Shown here one piece after another: positions 1-6,321 of a DNA stretch of 42,206 bases. The translations under genes and the position numbers were made by a program. The DNA is from Lachnospiraceae bacterium (lineage in GTDB: Bacteria; Bacillota; Clostridia; Lachnospirales; Lachnospiraceae). The stretch covers positions 1-42,206 of the forward strand of contig JAFOEY010000029.1 of assembly GCA_017387565.1 (NCBI GenBank). The letters are read 5' to 3'. Under the pieces are notes generated by a model. It saw only the letters and a list, made by a program, of their open reading frames with translations, was not told the origin of the DNA and ran no database searches. Every line of letters begins with the position of its first letter. The first letter of the stretch is position 1.

Positions 1-157
1 AGGGATAAACGCTGAAGGCATCTAAGCGTGAAGCCCCCCTCAAGATGAGATATCCCAATAAGTAAGACCCCTTAGAGAGTATGAGGTAGATAGGCTTAAG
101 GTGTAAGTGCAGCAATGTACTCAGCTGATAAGTACTAATCGGTCGAGGGCTTGACCA
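1..157 (+). rRNA. 23S ribosomal RNA, 3' end (partial)
   Basis: The window opens inside the last domain of 23S rRNA. The segments GCTGAAGGCATCTAAG, GATAGGC and GTACTAATCGGTCGAGG match the universally conserved 3' end of bacterial 23S rRNA, and the molecule should finish near TTGACCAA around position 157. The 5' part lies outside the window. The 90 bases that follow show no 5S rRNA signature and lead straight into tRNA-Asn. The exact 3' end is an estimate. Confidence 0.93.
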
Positions 158-247
158 AAGCTGGAAACGGAAGTCGAAAGAGACGCAAGTCGGAAAGATT
201 GAAGATCAGACGTGTTTGTTCGGTTTTGAAGGTACATCCTTCGATAA

Positions 248-320
248 TCCTCGATAGCTCAGTCGGTAGAGCATTCGGCTGTTAACCGAAGTGTCGTAGG
301 TTCGAGTCCTACTCGGGGAG
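248..320 (+). tRNA. tRNA-Asn (anticodon GTT)
   Basis: A complete cloverleaf can be drawn. The acceptor arm TCCTCGA pairs with TCGGGGA, the anticodon loop is CTGTTAA with anticodon GTT, and the T-arm contains GGTTCGAGTCC. The discriminator base is G and CCA is not encoded. It is the first tRNA after the 23S gene and is probably processed from the rRNA operon transcript. Confidence 0.96.
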
Positions 321-387
321 TTTGGAACCTGTCAGGAGAAGGCAGGGGAAAGAAAAAAGAGAGAAGCCTCGAAAGAGCGTAACATAA

Positions 388-459
388 GGCTCCGTGGTCA
401 AGCGGTTAAGACATCGCCCTTTCACGGCGGTAACACGGGTTCGATTCCCGTCGGAGTCA
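388..459 (+). tRNA. tRNA-Glu (anticodon TTC)
   Basis: The acceptor GGCTCCG pairs with CGGAGTC, with one G-U pair. The anticodon loop CTTTCAC carries TTC, and the T-arm is CGGGTTCGATTCCCG. It lies 67 bases after tRNA-Asn and 11 bases before tRNA-Cys in the same rRNA-linked cluster. CCA is not encoded. Confidence 0.96.
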
Positions 460-470
460 TTTGAAATTTT

Positions 471-541
471 GGCGCCATAGCCAAGCGGTAAGGCAAAGGT
501 CTGCAACACCTCTATCACCGGTTCAAATCCGGTTGGCGCCT
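471..541 (+). tRNA. tRNA-Cys (anticodon GCA)
   Basis: The acceptor GGCGCCA pairs with TGGCGCC. The anticodon loop CTGCAAC carries GCA, and the T-arm is CCGGTTCAAATCCGG. The discriminator is T, as is typical of tRNA-Cys. It is the last member of the rRNA-tRNA unit, and a strong terminator starts three bases later. Confidence 0.96.
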
Positions 542-543
542 CT

Positions 544-573
544 AAAAAGAAACTCATACGAGTTTCTTTTTTT
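544..573 (+). terminator. Rho-independent terminator of the rRNA-tRNA unit
   Basis: The stem AAAGAAACTC / GAGTTTCTTT is separated by a four-base loop ATAC and runs into a tract of seven or more T residues. It directly follows tRNA-Cys, so it should end the rRNA operon transcript. Confidence 0.88.
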
Positions 574-584
574 GTTATGGCGAC

Positions 585-671
585 GAGGAAAGTGCAATGT
601 GCTTGCACAATTGCACTTGACGACCGCTAATCAGCGATAAAACAAGCGAAGCGGTTTTATCGGTGTATACA
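585..671 (+). repeat. Modular two-hairpin repeat, unit 1
   Basis: The first hairpin has arms AAGTGCAA / TTGCACTT closed by an inner TGTGC-TT-GCACA stem. The second has arms CGATAAAAC / GTTTTATCG around the loop AAGCGAAGCG. The layout is the same as in units 2 and 3 downstream, but the arm sequences differ. It begins the stretch of about 380 bases between the tRNA terminator and the first protein gene, where I see no gene. Confidence 0.7.
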
Positions 672-673
672 CA

Positions 674-763
674 ATGAGCCAAGTGGATTCGTGCTTGCAC
701 GAAAATCCATTTGGCGAATGTCCATCACTGAGCATGCTTTGCATGCGATGTGTGGTGTTAACA
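674..763 (+). repeat. Modular two-hairpin repeat, unit 2
   Basis: It starts ATGAGCCAAGT. The first hairpin is CCAAGTGGATT...AATCCATTTGG closed by CGTGC-TT-GCACG. The conserved block GGCGAATGT..ATCACTGAG follows. The second hairpin is GCATGC / GCATGC nested inside CATCAC / GTGGTG. Nearly the same sequence recurs at 41338-41423. A perfect 12-bp hairpin, AAATCGAGTAGT / ACTACTCGATTT with loop TAAT, sits just after it at 764-791. Confidence 0.8.
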
Positions 764-798
764 AAATCGAGTAGTTAATACTACTCGATTTATACACG

Positions 799-894
799 AT
801 GAGCCAAGTTCAAATTTGTGCTTGCACAAGAATTTGAATTTGGCGAACGTATAATCACTGAGATGGAACGAAGTGAAATCGAAGTGATTGTACG
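799..894 (+). repeat. Modular two-hairpin repeat, unit 3
   Basis: It has the same start ATGAGCCAAGT and the same GTGCTTGCAC core as unit 2. Its first-stem arms are instead TTCAAATT and AATTTGAA, so both arms changed together and stayed complementary. The second hairpin pairs CGTATAATCACT (848-859) with AGTGATTGTACG (883-894), with one G-U pair. A further short hairpin, ACTCAGGC-GAGA-GCCTGAGT at 907-926, follows before the gene at 958. Confidence 0.75.
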
Positions 895-957
895 GAAGTG
901 TATAGTACTCAGGCGAGAGCCTGAGTGAATGTTATTAATTAGATTTGGAGAATAAAA

Positions 958-1929
958 ATGAGCAGTGCATTTATTATATTGCAGCAGATGCTGGTTTTAT
1001 TTGGTATGATGCTGGTGGGATATTTTTGTTATAAAATAAACTGGATTGACGACCACACATATGGGAAACTGTCAAAAATTGTTGTTAATATTTTAAATCC
1101 ACTTCTGGTAATTGATGGAGTATTAGGTAAAAATACAGGAGAAGATCTGAATAAGCTCGCTATCAATTTTGGCATGATGATATTATATTTTATATTTTTA
1201 ATTATTATCAGTATACCGGTTGTAAAGATTCTTCGAACGGAAAAGAAAAATTTAGAATTATATCGTCTGATGATGATATTTTCCAATGTTGGCTTCATGG
1301 GAATTCCTGTAATATCGGCATTGTATGGTTCAGGTGTAATTATCTATATTGTTTTTTACATGCTGGGTTATAATTTCCTGTTGTACACATATGGTATCAT
1401 CCTTGCAAGAAGAAGTGCTCAGAGAAATTCGCAGAGAAGTGAAAAAGAAAATGGAGAAAATAATACAGTATCCTTTAAAGATAACATTAAATCCATTATG
1501 AACCCTGGGGTTGTCGCCGGAACATTTGCAATTGTTCTTTTTGTAATGAATATACAGGTAGCTGCGCCGGTCGCTTCCTTTATAAAATACTTAAGTCAGT
1601 GCGTTGTTCCAATGTCGATGATTTTAATTGGTGCATCCATGGCGCAGCATGAATTAAAAACGATTTTTAACGAAATGAAAATGTATTGGTTTTTATTAAT
1701 ACGATTAGTCATTATTCCGATTGCAGTTGCTTTACTGGTACGTCAGTTACCAATTGATTCGCAGATATTAGGTGTATTTATTCTGATGTTAGCCATGCCT
1801 GTCGGAAGCATTGTGGTTTTGGTTGCAATGGAGCAGGGCGCAGATTCGACATGCTGTACCAAGGGAAGTGTTGTCAGTACTCTCCTGAGCATTATTACGA
1901 TTCCCATCGTAGCAATGTTTTTGCCCTGA
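958..1929 (+). CDS. AEC (auxin efflux carrier) family transporter
   Basis: This is a 323-residue integral membrane protein with about ten hydrophobic segments and a hydrophilic, Ser/Glu/Asn-rich loop near residues 155-175. It has the two-halves pattern of the AEC family: NPLLVIDG and FSNVGFMGIPV (about residue 107) in the first half and NPGVVAGTFAI (about residue 182) opening the second half. Characterised bacterial relatives move organic acids such as malate. The substrate here cannot be read from sequence, but a formate/nitrite-type channel and a D-lactate dehydrogenase follow, so a fermentation acid is plausible (inference). The ATG is preceded by a TTGGAGA ribosome binding site. The gene stands alone and follows a repeat cluster. 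Confidence 0.88.
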   Translation: MSSAFIILQQMLVLFGMMLVGYFCYKINWIDDHTYGKLSKIVVNILNPLLVIDGVLGKNTGEDLNKLAINFGMMILYFIFLIIISIPVVKILRTEKKNLELYRLMMIFSNVGFMGIPVISALYGSGVIIYIVFYMLGYNFLLYTYGIILARRSAQRNSQRSEKENGENNTVSFKDNIKSIMNPGVVAGTFAIVLFVMNIQVAAPVASFIKYLSQCVVPMSMILIGASMAQHELKTIFNEMKMYWFLLIRLVIIPIAVALLVRQLPIDSQILGVFILMLAMPVGSIVVLVAMEQGADSTCCTKGSVVSTLLSIITIPIVAMFLP

Positions 1930-1972
1930 TTTTAATAAAACGTTTTATGATATATTATACACAAGGAAAGTA

Positions 1973-2001
1973 TTGGTAGAAATTTGAATGAAATTTGATA
2001 T
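1973..2001 (+). promoter_or_regulatory. Possible promoter for the FNT channel gene
   Basis: TTGGTA and TGATAT are separated by 17 bases, about 65 bases upstream of the start codon at 2067. The match to the sigma-A consensus is only moderate. A perfect 14-bp palindrome, ATAAAACGTTTTAT, lies upstream at about 1935-1948 and could be an operator or the tail end of the preceding transcript. Confidence 0.3.
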
Positions 2002-2066
2002 GGTATCAGCTTATAAGGAATGATATACTATTGAAGGATGAAAAAAATATACTTGGAGGATAAAAG

Positions 2067-2867
2067 ATGAATTCACCTGCAGAAATTGCAAAAAATTATA
2101 TATCAATTGGAGAAGGAAAAGTCAAAATGTCTTTTCTCAAGACATTTCTTTTGGCAATCATGGCCGGAATGTTTATTGCCATTGCCGGAGCAGGTGCTTC
2201 AATAGCTGTTGTATCGGTGGAAACACCTTCATTGGCAAAGTTGATTTCCGGATGTATTTTCCCAGGAGGTCTTGCCATGGTTATTTTAGCAGGAAGTGAG
2301 TTGTTTACAGGTAACTGTTTGTTGGTAATTCCTTGTTGGACAAAAACAATTAAGATTCATGAAATGTTACGAAACTGGGTTATTGTATACCTTGGTAATC
2401 TTGTAGGTGGCCTGCTTATATGTGCAATGCTGGTCTACGGACATACGTTTTCATTATTCAATGGTGGGATGGCTGAATTTGCTGTAAATACAGCTGCTGC
2501 AAAAACATCTCTTACTTTTGGAGATGCGTTCATTCGCGGTATTTTGTGTAATATCCTGGTTTGTATCGCTGTTTGGATGGGATTTGCGGCAAAAGATGCA
2601 GGTGGAAAAGTTTTAGCAATCTTTTTGCCTATTATGATATTTGTCATTTGTGGATATGAGCACAGTGTTGCAAATATGTATTATGTTCCTGCAGGTATTA
2701 TGGCAATGAAAGAATATGGCATAGCTGCAGATGGTCTTAGCTGGCTAATCTTTTTTGTTAATAATGAGATTCCGGTAACATTAGGGAATATTGTGGGTGG
2801 TTCGTTTGTTGGTACTATGTACTGGGCAATTTATTTAAGAGAAGAGAAAAAAGAAAAAGCCAATTAA
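2067..2867 (+). CDS. Formate/nitrite transporter (FNT) family channel
   Basis: This 266-residue protein has six predicted membrane helices and the FNT-family signature LAGSELFTGN near residue 76. A second small-residue-rich repeat, NIVGGSFVGTMYW, lies near the C-terminus. FNT proteins form pentameric channels for small monovalent acids (formate, nitrite, hydrosulfide or lactate). Length and helix pattern are normal for the family. The start is supported by a TTGGAGG site nine bases upstream. A terminator follows, so it is probably transcribed on its own. With D-lactate dehydrogenase next, export of formate or lactate is a reasonable guess, but the substrate is not shown by the sequence. Confidence 0.92.
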   Translation: MNSPAEIAKNYISIGEGKVKMSFLKTFLLAIMAGMFIAIAGAGASIAVVSVETPSLAKLISGCIFPGGLAMVILAGSELFTGNCLLVIPCWTKTIKIHEMLRNWVIVYLGNLVGGLLICAMLVYGHTFSLFNGGMAEFAVNTAAAKTSLTFGDAFIRGILCNILVCIAVWMGFAAKDAGGKVLAIFLPIMIFVICGYEHSVANMYYVPAGIMAMKEYGIAADGLSWLIFFVNNEIPVTLGNIVGGSFVGTMYWAIYLREEKKEKAN

Positions 2868-2875
2868 TAAGCAAA

Positions 2876-2930
2876 AAAGGAGCTTCCAAAGTAAATTAGC
2901 TATTCTGATTTACCTTGGGAGTTTTTCTTA
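2876..2930 (+). terminator. Rho-independent terminator after the FNT gene
   Basis: A long imperfect stem pairs CTTCCAAAGTAAAT with ATTTACCTTGGGAG and ends in a T-rich run (GTTTTTCTT). It lies within ten bases of the stop codon. Confidence 0.75.
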
Positions 2931-3089
2931 TATAGAAAGCTATTTTGTAAGTAAAGAAATAGTGCTAAAATGGAAGATAAGTGGGATAATGCCGGACAGG
3001 AATGACTGTATGTATTGATATGTCCGGCTGAAAGCATGTGATTGAAATGCTATAAAATAGGACAAAGTGGAAGTATGGAGGAAAATGAA

Positions 3090-4067
3090 GTGAAAATAGC
3101 AGCATATAATTACAGAGACTTTGATGAGGCACCCTATTTTGAAAAATTCAGTAAACAATATGGTGTGGAAATCGTTCCAATCCGGGCTGTGCCCTGTGTG
3201 GAAAATGCACATCTTGCAGCCGGCTGCGAGGGAGTAAGTGTCATTACCCAGCCGATTACGGAAGAAATCATTGCTATCTGGGAAAAAGAAGGAGTAAAAC
3301 ATATTTCGACCAGAACCATCGGATTTGACCATATTGATTTAGAAGCTGCAAAAAAACACGGAATGGCTGTCAGTAATGTGACATATTCGACAGGAAGTGT
3401 AGCGGATTATACCGTCATGTTGATTTTGATGGCTTTACGCAAGATGAAATCAATTATAAAAAGAGCAGAGGGAATGGATTATTCGTTACCGGGCAATATC
3501 GGTAGGGAAATAAAGGATTTAACCGTGGGCGTTGTGGGAACCGGCAAAATTGGGACTCATGTACTTCGTAATCTTTCCGGTTTTGGATGTCGCCTTCTTT
3601 CTTATGACCCTTATCAAAATGAGGAAGCAAAGAAATATTCTTCTTATGTTTCTTTGGAACAGTTATTTTGTGAAAGTGACGTGATAACATTTCATACACC
3701 GGCAACGGAAAGCAGTTTTCATATGGTAAATGAAGAGAGTTTGAAAACGATGAAGGACGGTGTGGTTATAATCAACACGGCGAGAGGAAGTATCATTGAT
3801 ACACCGGCATTTCTGGATGCACTCGAAAGTGGTAAAGTCGGAGCTGCCGCGCTGGATGTCATTGAAAATGAACTGGGAATTTTTTATGGAGATTATAAAT
3901 ATCAGAATATCGCTCACAGAGAGATGTCTATTCTAAAAGACTTGCCCAATGTCCTGATGTTGCCGCACATGGCATTCTATACAGAGAATGCAATTTCCGA
4001 CATGGTAGAGCATTCGATTTTGAGCATTCTTCATAACAATGGAAATATTATCTCTGGGAAACAATAA
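3090..4067 (+). CDS. D-lactate dehydrogenase (VanH-like D-2-hydroxyacid dehydrogenase)
   Basis: It should reduce pyruvate to D-lactate with NADH in the cytoplasm. With the chosen start it is 325 residues, normal for this family. The Rossmann motif VGTGKIG lies near residue 148. The substrate-binding Arg is in NTARGS, the acid residue in DVIENE and the catalytic His in LPHMAFYTE. The stretch STRTIGFDHID, with SVADYT following, closely resembles VanH. An ATG at 3042 is in frame, but the GTG at 3090 has a perfect GGAGGAAAATGAA site before it and gives the family-typical N-terminus VKIAAYN. No vanA or vanX homologue is nearby, so a fermentative role is much more likely than glycopeptide resistance. 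Confidence 0.88.
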   Translation: MKIAAYNYRDFDEAPYFEKFSKQYGVEIVPIRAVPCVENAHLAAGCEGVSVITQPITEEIIAIWEKEGVKHISTRTIGFDHIDLEAAKKHGMAVSNVTYSTGSVADYTVMLILMALRKMKSIIKRAEGMDYSLPGNIGREIKDLTVGVVGTGKIGTHVLRNLSGFGCRLLSYDPYQNEEAKKYSSYVSLEQLFCESDVITFHTPATESSFHMVNEESLKTMKDGVVIINTARGSIIDTPAFLDALESGKVGAAALDVIENELGIFYGDYKYQNIAHREMSILKDLPNVLMLPHMAFYTENAISDMVEHSILSILHNNGNIISGKQ

Positions 4068-4191
4068 TATATTTCATAGTTAATCGTCAAATGAATCATG
4101 TGATGAAAGAAAGGTAGATATTTTCAAGAATGATCATAAATAACCAGAATTATTGGTAATGTAAAAAATAAAAGAAGGGAGTATTTTACAA

Positions 4192-4470
4192 ATGGATGAA
4201 TTAAATAATGCTTCAGATTTTGGAGAATATGTGACTTTTACCATAACCGCAAAAGATGGCACCGAGGTGGAGATGGCGGTTGTAGATGAATTTGAGTTTG
4301 AGAAGAAAAACTATATTGTGGCAGCTTTGGTGAAAGATGATGCGATTGATGATGAAGGGCAGTATATTTACCGTTGCCACATTACGGAAGATGGATTCAA
4401 GGCTGAGAAAATATCAAATGCACTGGATTATGAAAGAATCGCGAAGGCATATATGGAAATGGAGGATTAA
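4192..4470 (+). CDS. DUF1292 family protein
   Basis: This is a small acidic protein of 92 residues. It has the pattern of the DUF1292 (YrzB-like) family: a beta-rich stretch VTFTITAKDGTEVEM followed by FEFEKKNYIVAAL and an acidic segment. The function of this widespread Firmicutes family is unknown. A GAAGGGAG site precedes the ATG. It is followed after only three bases by an HD-domain gene whose ribosome binding site (GGAGG) lies inside the end of this one, so the two are translated from one message. Confidence 0.82.
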   Translation: MDELNNASDFGEYVTFTITAKDGTEVEMAVVDEFEFEKKNYIVAALVKDDAIDDEGQYIYRCHITEDGFKAEKISNALDYERIAKAYMEMED

Positions 4471-4473
4471 TGC

Positions 4474-5085
4474 ATGGATGACAATCGACTGCAAAAACAA
4501 ATGGAATTCTGCAGATTGATTGATGCAGAGAAGAAAATCGGCCGTCAAACCTATCTTGCTGATGCGAGTCGTAAGGAAAACGATGCGGAGCATGCCTGGC
4601 ATATGGCGATTATGACATTGCTTTTGAGCGAATACTCCAATGAAAAAATCGATGTATTAAAGACAGTCAGTATGCTTTTGATACATGATTTAGTAGAAAT
4701 ATATGCAGGTGATACTTATGCATATGATGAAGAAGCAAAAAAGACGCAAAAGGAAAGAGAATTAGCGGCGGCTAATAAACTGTTTGGAGTACTTCCCAAG
4801 GATCAGGGTCAATACCTGAGAGGATTATGGGAAGAATTTGAGGCATGGGAAAGTGCTGAAGCAAAATTTGCGCATACCATGGATAATGTACAACCAACGA
4901 TGTTAAATCATGCATCCGACGGAAAATCCTGGGCAGAAAAAAAGGTAAAAATCAGCCAGATTTTGGGTCGTAATGAGCGAACCAAAGAAGGCTCTGAAAA
5001 ATTATGGGAATATGCATATAACAACTTTATCAATCCGCATGTAGAACAGGGACATATTATCGATGATGTGAATGAGGGTTGCTGA
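4474..5085 (+). CDS. HD-domain phosphohydrolase (YfbR/HDDC2-like)
   Basis: This 203-residue soluble protein carries the metal-binding HD signature: His-40 in DAEHAWHMA, the His-Asp pair 71-72 in LIHDLVEIYAGDT and a distal Asp near residue 137 in AHTMDNVQP. The EIYAGDT extension is typical of the YfbR/HDDC2 branch, whose tested members remove phosphate from deoxynucleoside monophosphates. The precise substrate here is inferred, not seen. It is coupled to the DUF1292 gene. Confidence 0.83.
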   Translation: MDDNRLQKQMEFCRLIDAEKKIGRQTYLADASRKENDAEHAWHMAIMTLLLSEYSNEKIDVLKTVSMLLIHDLVEIYAGDTYAYDEEAKKTQKERELAAANKLFGVLPKDQGQYLRGLWEEFEAWESAEAKFAHTMDNVQPTMLNHASDGKSWAEKKVKISQILGRNERTKEGSEKLWEYAYNNFINPHVEQGHIIDDVNEGC

Positions 5086-5213
5086 GACAGGTATCTTGTT
5101 AATTATAGAAATAAAACATAGAAATATAAAAGAAGCAAAAAGCATGTATGAAATGGATTTGTGCAACACAGAAATGCGTAAGATAAAACAATATGAGTTA
5201 GCGGGAGGTAATT

Positions 5214-6098
5214 ATGAGATATTTTTTAGAAAATGATATTCTGAAAGTTGAGATTGATTCTTTTGGAGCAGAATTAAAATCAGTGATCCGTAAAGACAAC
5301 AATCGGGAATATATGTGGTATGGTAATAAAAAATTTTGGGGAAGGACCTCTCCGGTTTTGTTTCCTTTTGTCGGAAGTATGAAGGATAAAAAATTTAGCT
5401 GGCAGGGAAAGGATTATCCCATGGGTCAGCATGGATTTGCAAGGGATATGGAGCATAGTCTGGTTTCGCAGACAGAGGAAGAAATCTGGTTTTGTTTAAA
5501 ATCCAATGATGAGACATTGAAAAAGTTTCCATTTGCTTTTATTCTTTCTATCGGATATCGTTTGACAAAGGATCAGGTGGAAGTATTGTGGAAAGTAGAA
5601 AATCCGGCAGATTCTGATTTGTATTTTTCCATCGGTGCACATCCGGCATTTTTGTGTCCGGTACATGGAGAAAAGAAAAAGACCGGTTACCGTCTGACCT
5701 TTGATGGCGTATCTGAAATTCATCATCATGGAAATACATTGGATACCGGCCTGGCTATAAAAGAAGATTTGATTTTACCGTTGACAGATGGGTATGCAAC
5801 CATAACAGATGATTTCTTTGACAGATGTACCTATATGATAGAAGGAAATCAGACCGGAAAAGTTGGAATTGCTGACCAAAACGGTAATCAGATTGTGGAT
5901 GTTTTATTTGATACGCCACTGTTTGCAATCTGGTCTCCGGAAGGTAAAAATGCACCGTTTGTTTGTATTGAGCCATGGTTTGGTAGAAGTGATTCCACCG
6001 AATTTTCGGGCGATATATCACAAAGAGAATTTATACAGTGCTTAAAGGCGCAGGAGAAATTTGAAGCCGGATACCGTATGGTTTTTTATTCTGTGTGA
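5214..6098 (+). CDS. Aldose 1-epimerase family protein (LacX-like)
   Basis: This 294-residue protein belongs to the galactose-mutarotase fold family. Visible family residues are QHGFARDM (about residue 81), the catalytic-type His in IGAHPAF and the catalytic-type Glu in FVCIEPWFG. The short form without a classic GalM N-terminus resembles LacX or hexose-6-phosphate epimerase-like proteins, which interconvert alpha and beta anomers of sugars. No sugar operon surrounds it, so the substrate is open. The ATG is preceded by GCGGGAGG, a good ribosome binding site. Confidence 0.85.
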   Translation: MRYFLENDILKVEIDSFGAELKSVIRKDNNREYMWYGNKKFWGRTSPVLFPFVGSMKDKKFSWQGKDYPMGQHGFARDMEHSLVSQTEEEIWFCLKSNDETLKKFPFAFILSIGYRLTKDQVEVLWKVENPADSDLYFSIGAHPAFLCPVHGEKKKTGYRLTFDGVSEIHHHGNTLDTGLAIKEDLILPLTDGYATITDDFFDRCTYMIEGNQTGKVGIADQNGNQIVDVLFDTPLFAIWSPEGKNAPFVCIEPWFGRSDSTEFSGDISQREFIQCLKAQEKFEAGYRMVFYSV

Positions 6099-6100
6099 TA

Positions 6101-6137
6101 AGGACACAAGTCAGCATTATTTCTGCTTGCAGGATTT
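6101..6137 (+). terminator. Probable terminator after the epimerase gene
   Basis: GGACACAAGTC pairs with GATTTGTGTTC (two G-U pairs), with an inner CA/TG closure. The T-run after it is weak, so termination strength is uncertain. The right arm resembles the GGATTTGTGTT ends of another repeat family in this window. Confidence 0.5.
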
Positions 6138-6162
6138 GTGTTCTGATTTATATAATATAAGT

Positions 6163-6219
6163 GTATGATACTAGGATTGCGAGGGCGCAAAGTGCGTAGC
6201 AATCCGTAAATGTCATACA
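6163..6219 (+). repeat. Short internal derivative of the TGATACC MITE family
   Basis: The core GGATTGCGAGGGCGCAAAG and GCGTAGCAATCCG matches the inner hairpin of the full elements at 17192 and 42039. The flanks TGTATGATA and TGTCATACA are inverted. No gene is present in this gap (6099-6321). Confidence 0.6.
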
Positions 6220-6280
6220 TTTCTCTGATCATAAAAAGTAGTTAGAGAAGTGATATAGGAACAAGTTAAAGCGTTGAATG

Positions 6281-6297
6281 AATGTTTGGTAAACATT
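6281..6297 (+). promoter_or_regulatory. Perfect inverted repeat upstream of the receptor gene
   Basis: AATGTTT-GGT-AAACATT forms a perfect 7-bp dyad ending 24 bases before the start codon at 6322. It could be a repressor operator or an RNA hairpin affecting translation. No function can be assigned. Confidence 0.3.
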
Positions 6298-6321
6298 TGT
6301 AGAGAAGTACGAGGAGAAAAA

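Noticed and set aside
164-240. Possible c-di-GMP riboswitch or 5S rRNA after the 23S gene
   Set aside because: Short matches such as GACGCAAG occur, but no aptamer fold or 5S consensus can be built.
309-608. 99-codon open frame on the - strand over the tRNA genes
   Set aside because: It runs antisense through tRNA-Glu and tRNA-Cys and has no credible protein character.
585-926. Hairpin cluster considered as a CRISPR array
   Set aside because: Repeats are long, few and adjacent, the intervals are not regular unique spacers, and no cas gene is present.
3042-3089. Longer start for the D-lactate dehydrogenase
   Set aside because: There is no ribosome binding site before 3042. The GTG at 3090 has GGAGG and gives the family-typical N-terminus.
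3090-4067. Part of a vancomycin-resistance cluster (vanH)
   Set aside because: The protein is VanH-like, but no D-Ala-D-Lac ligase or VanX gene is adjacent. D-lactate dehydrogenases of this type are common in fermenters.
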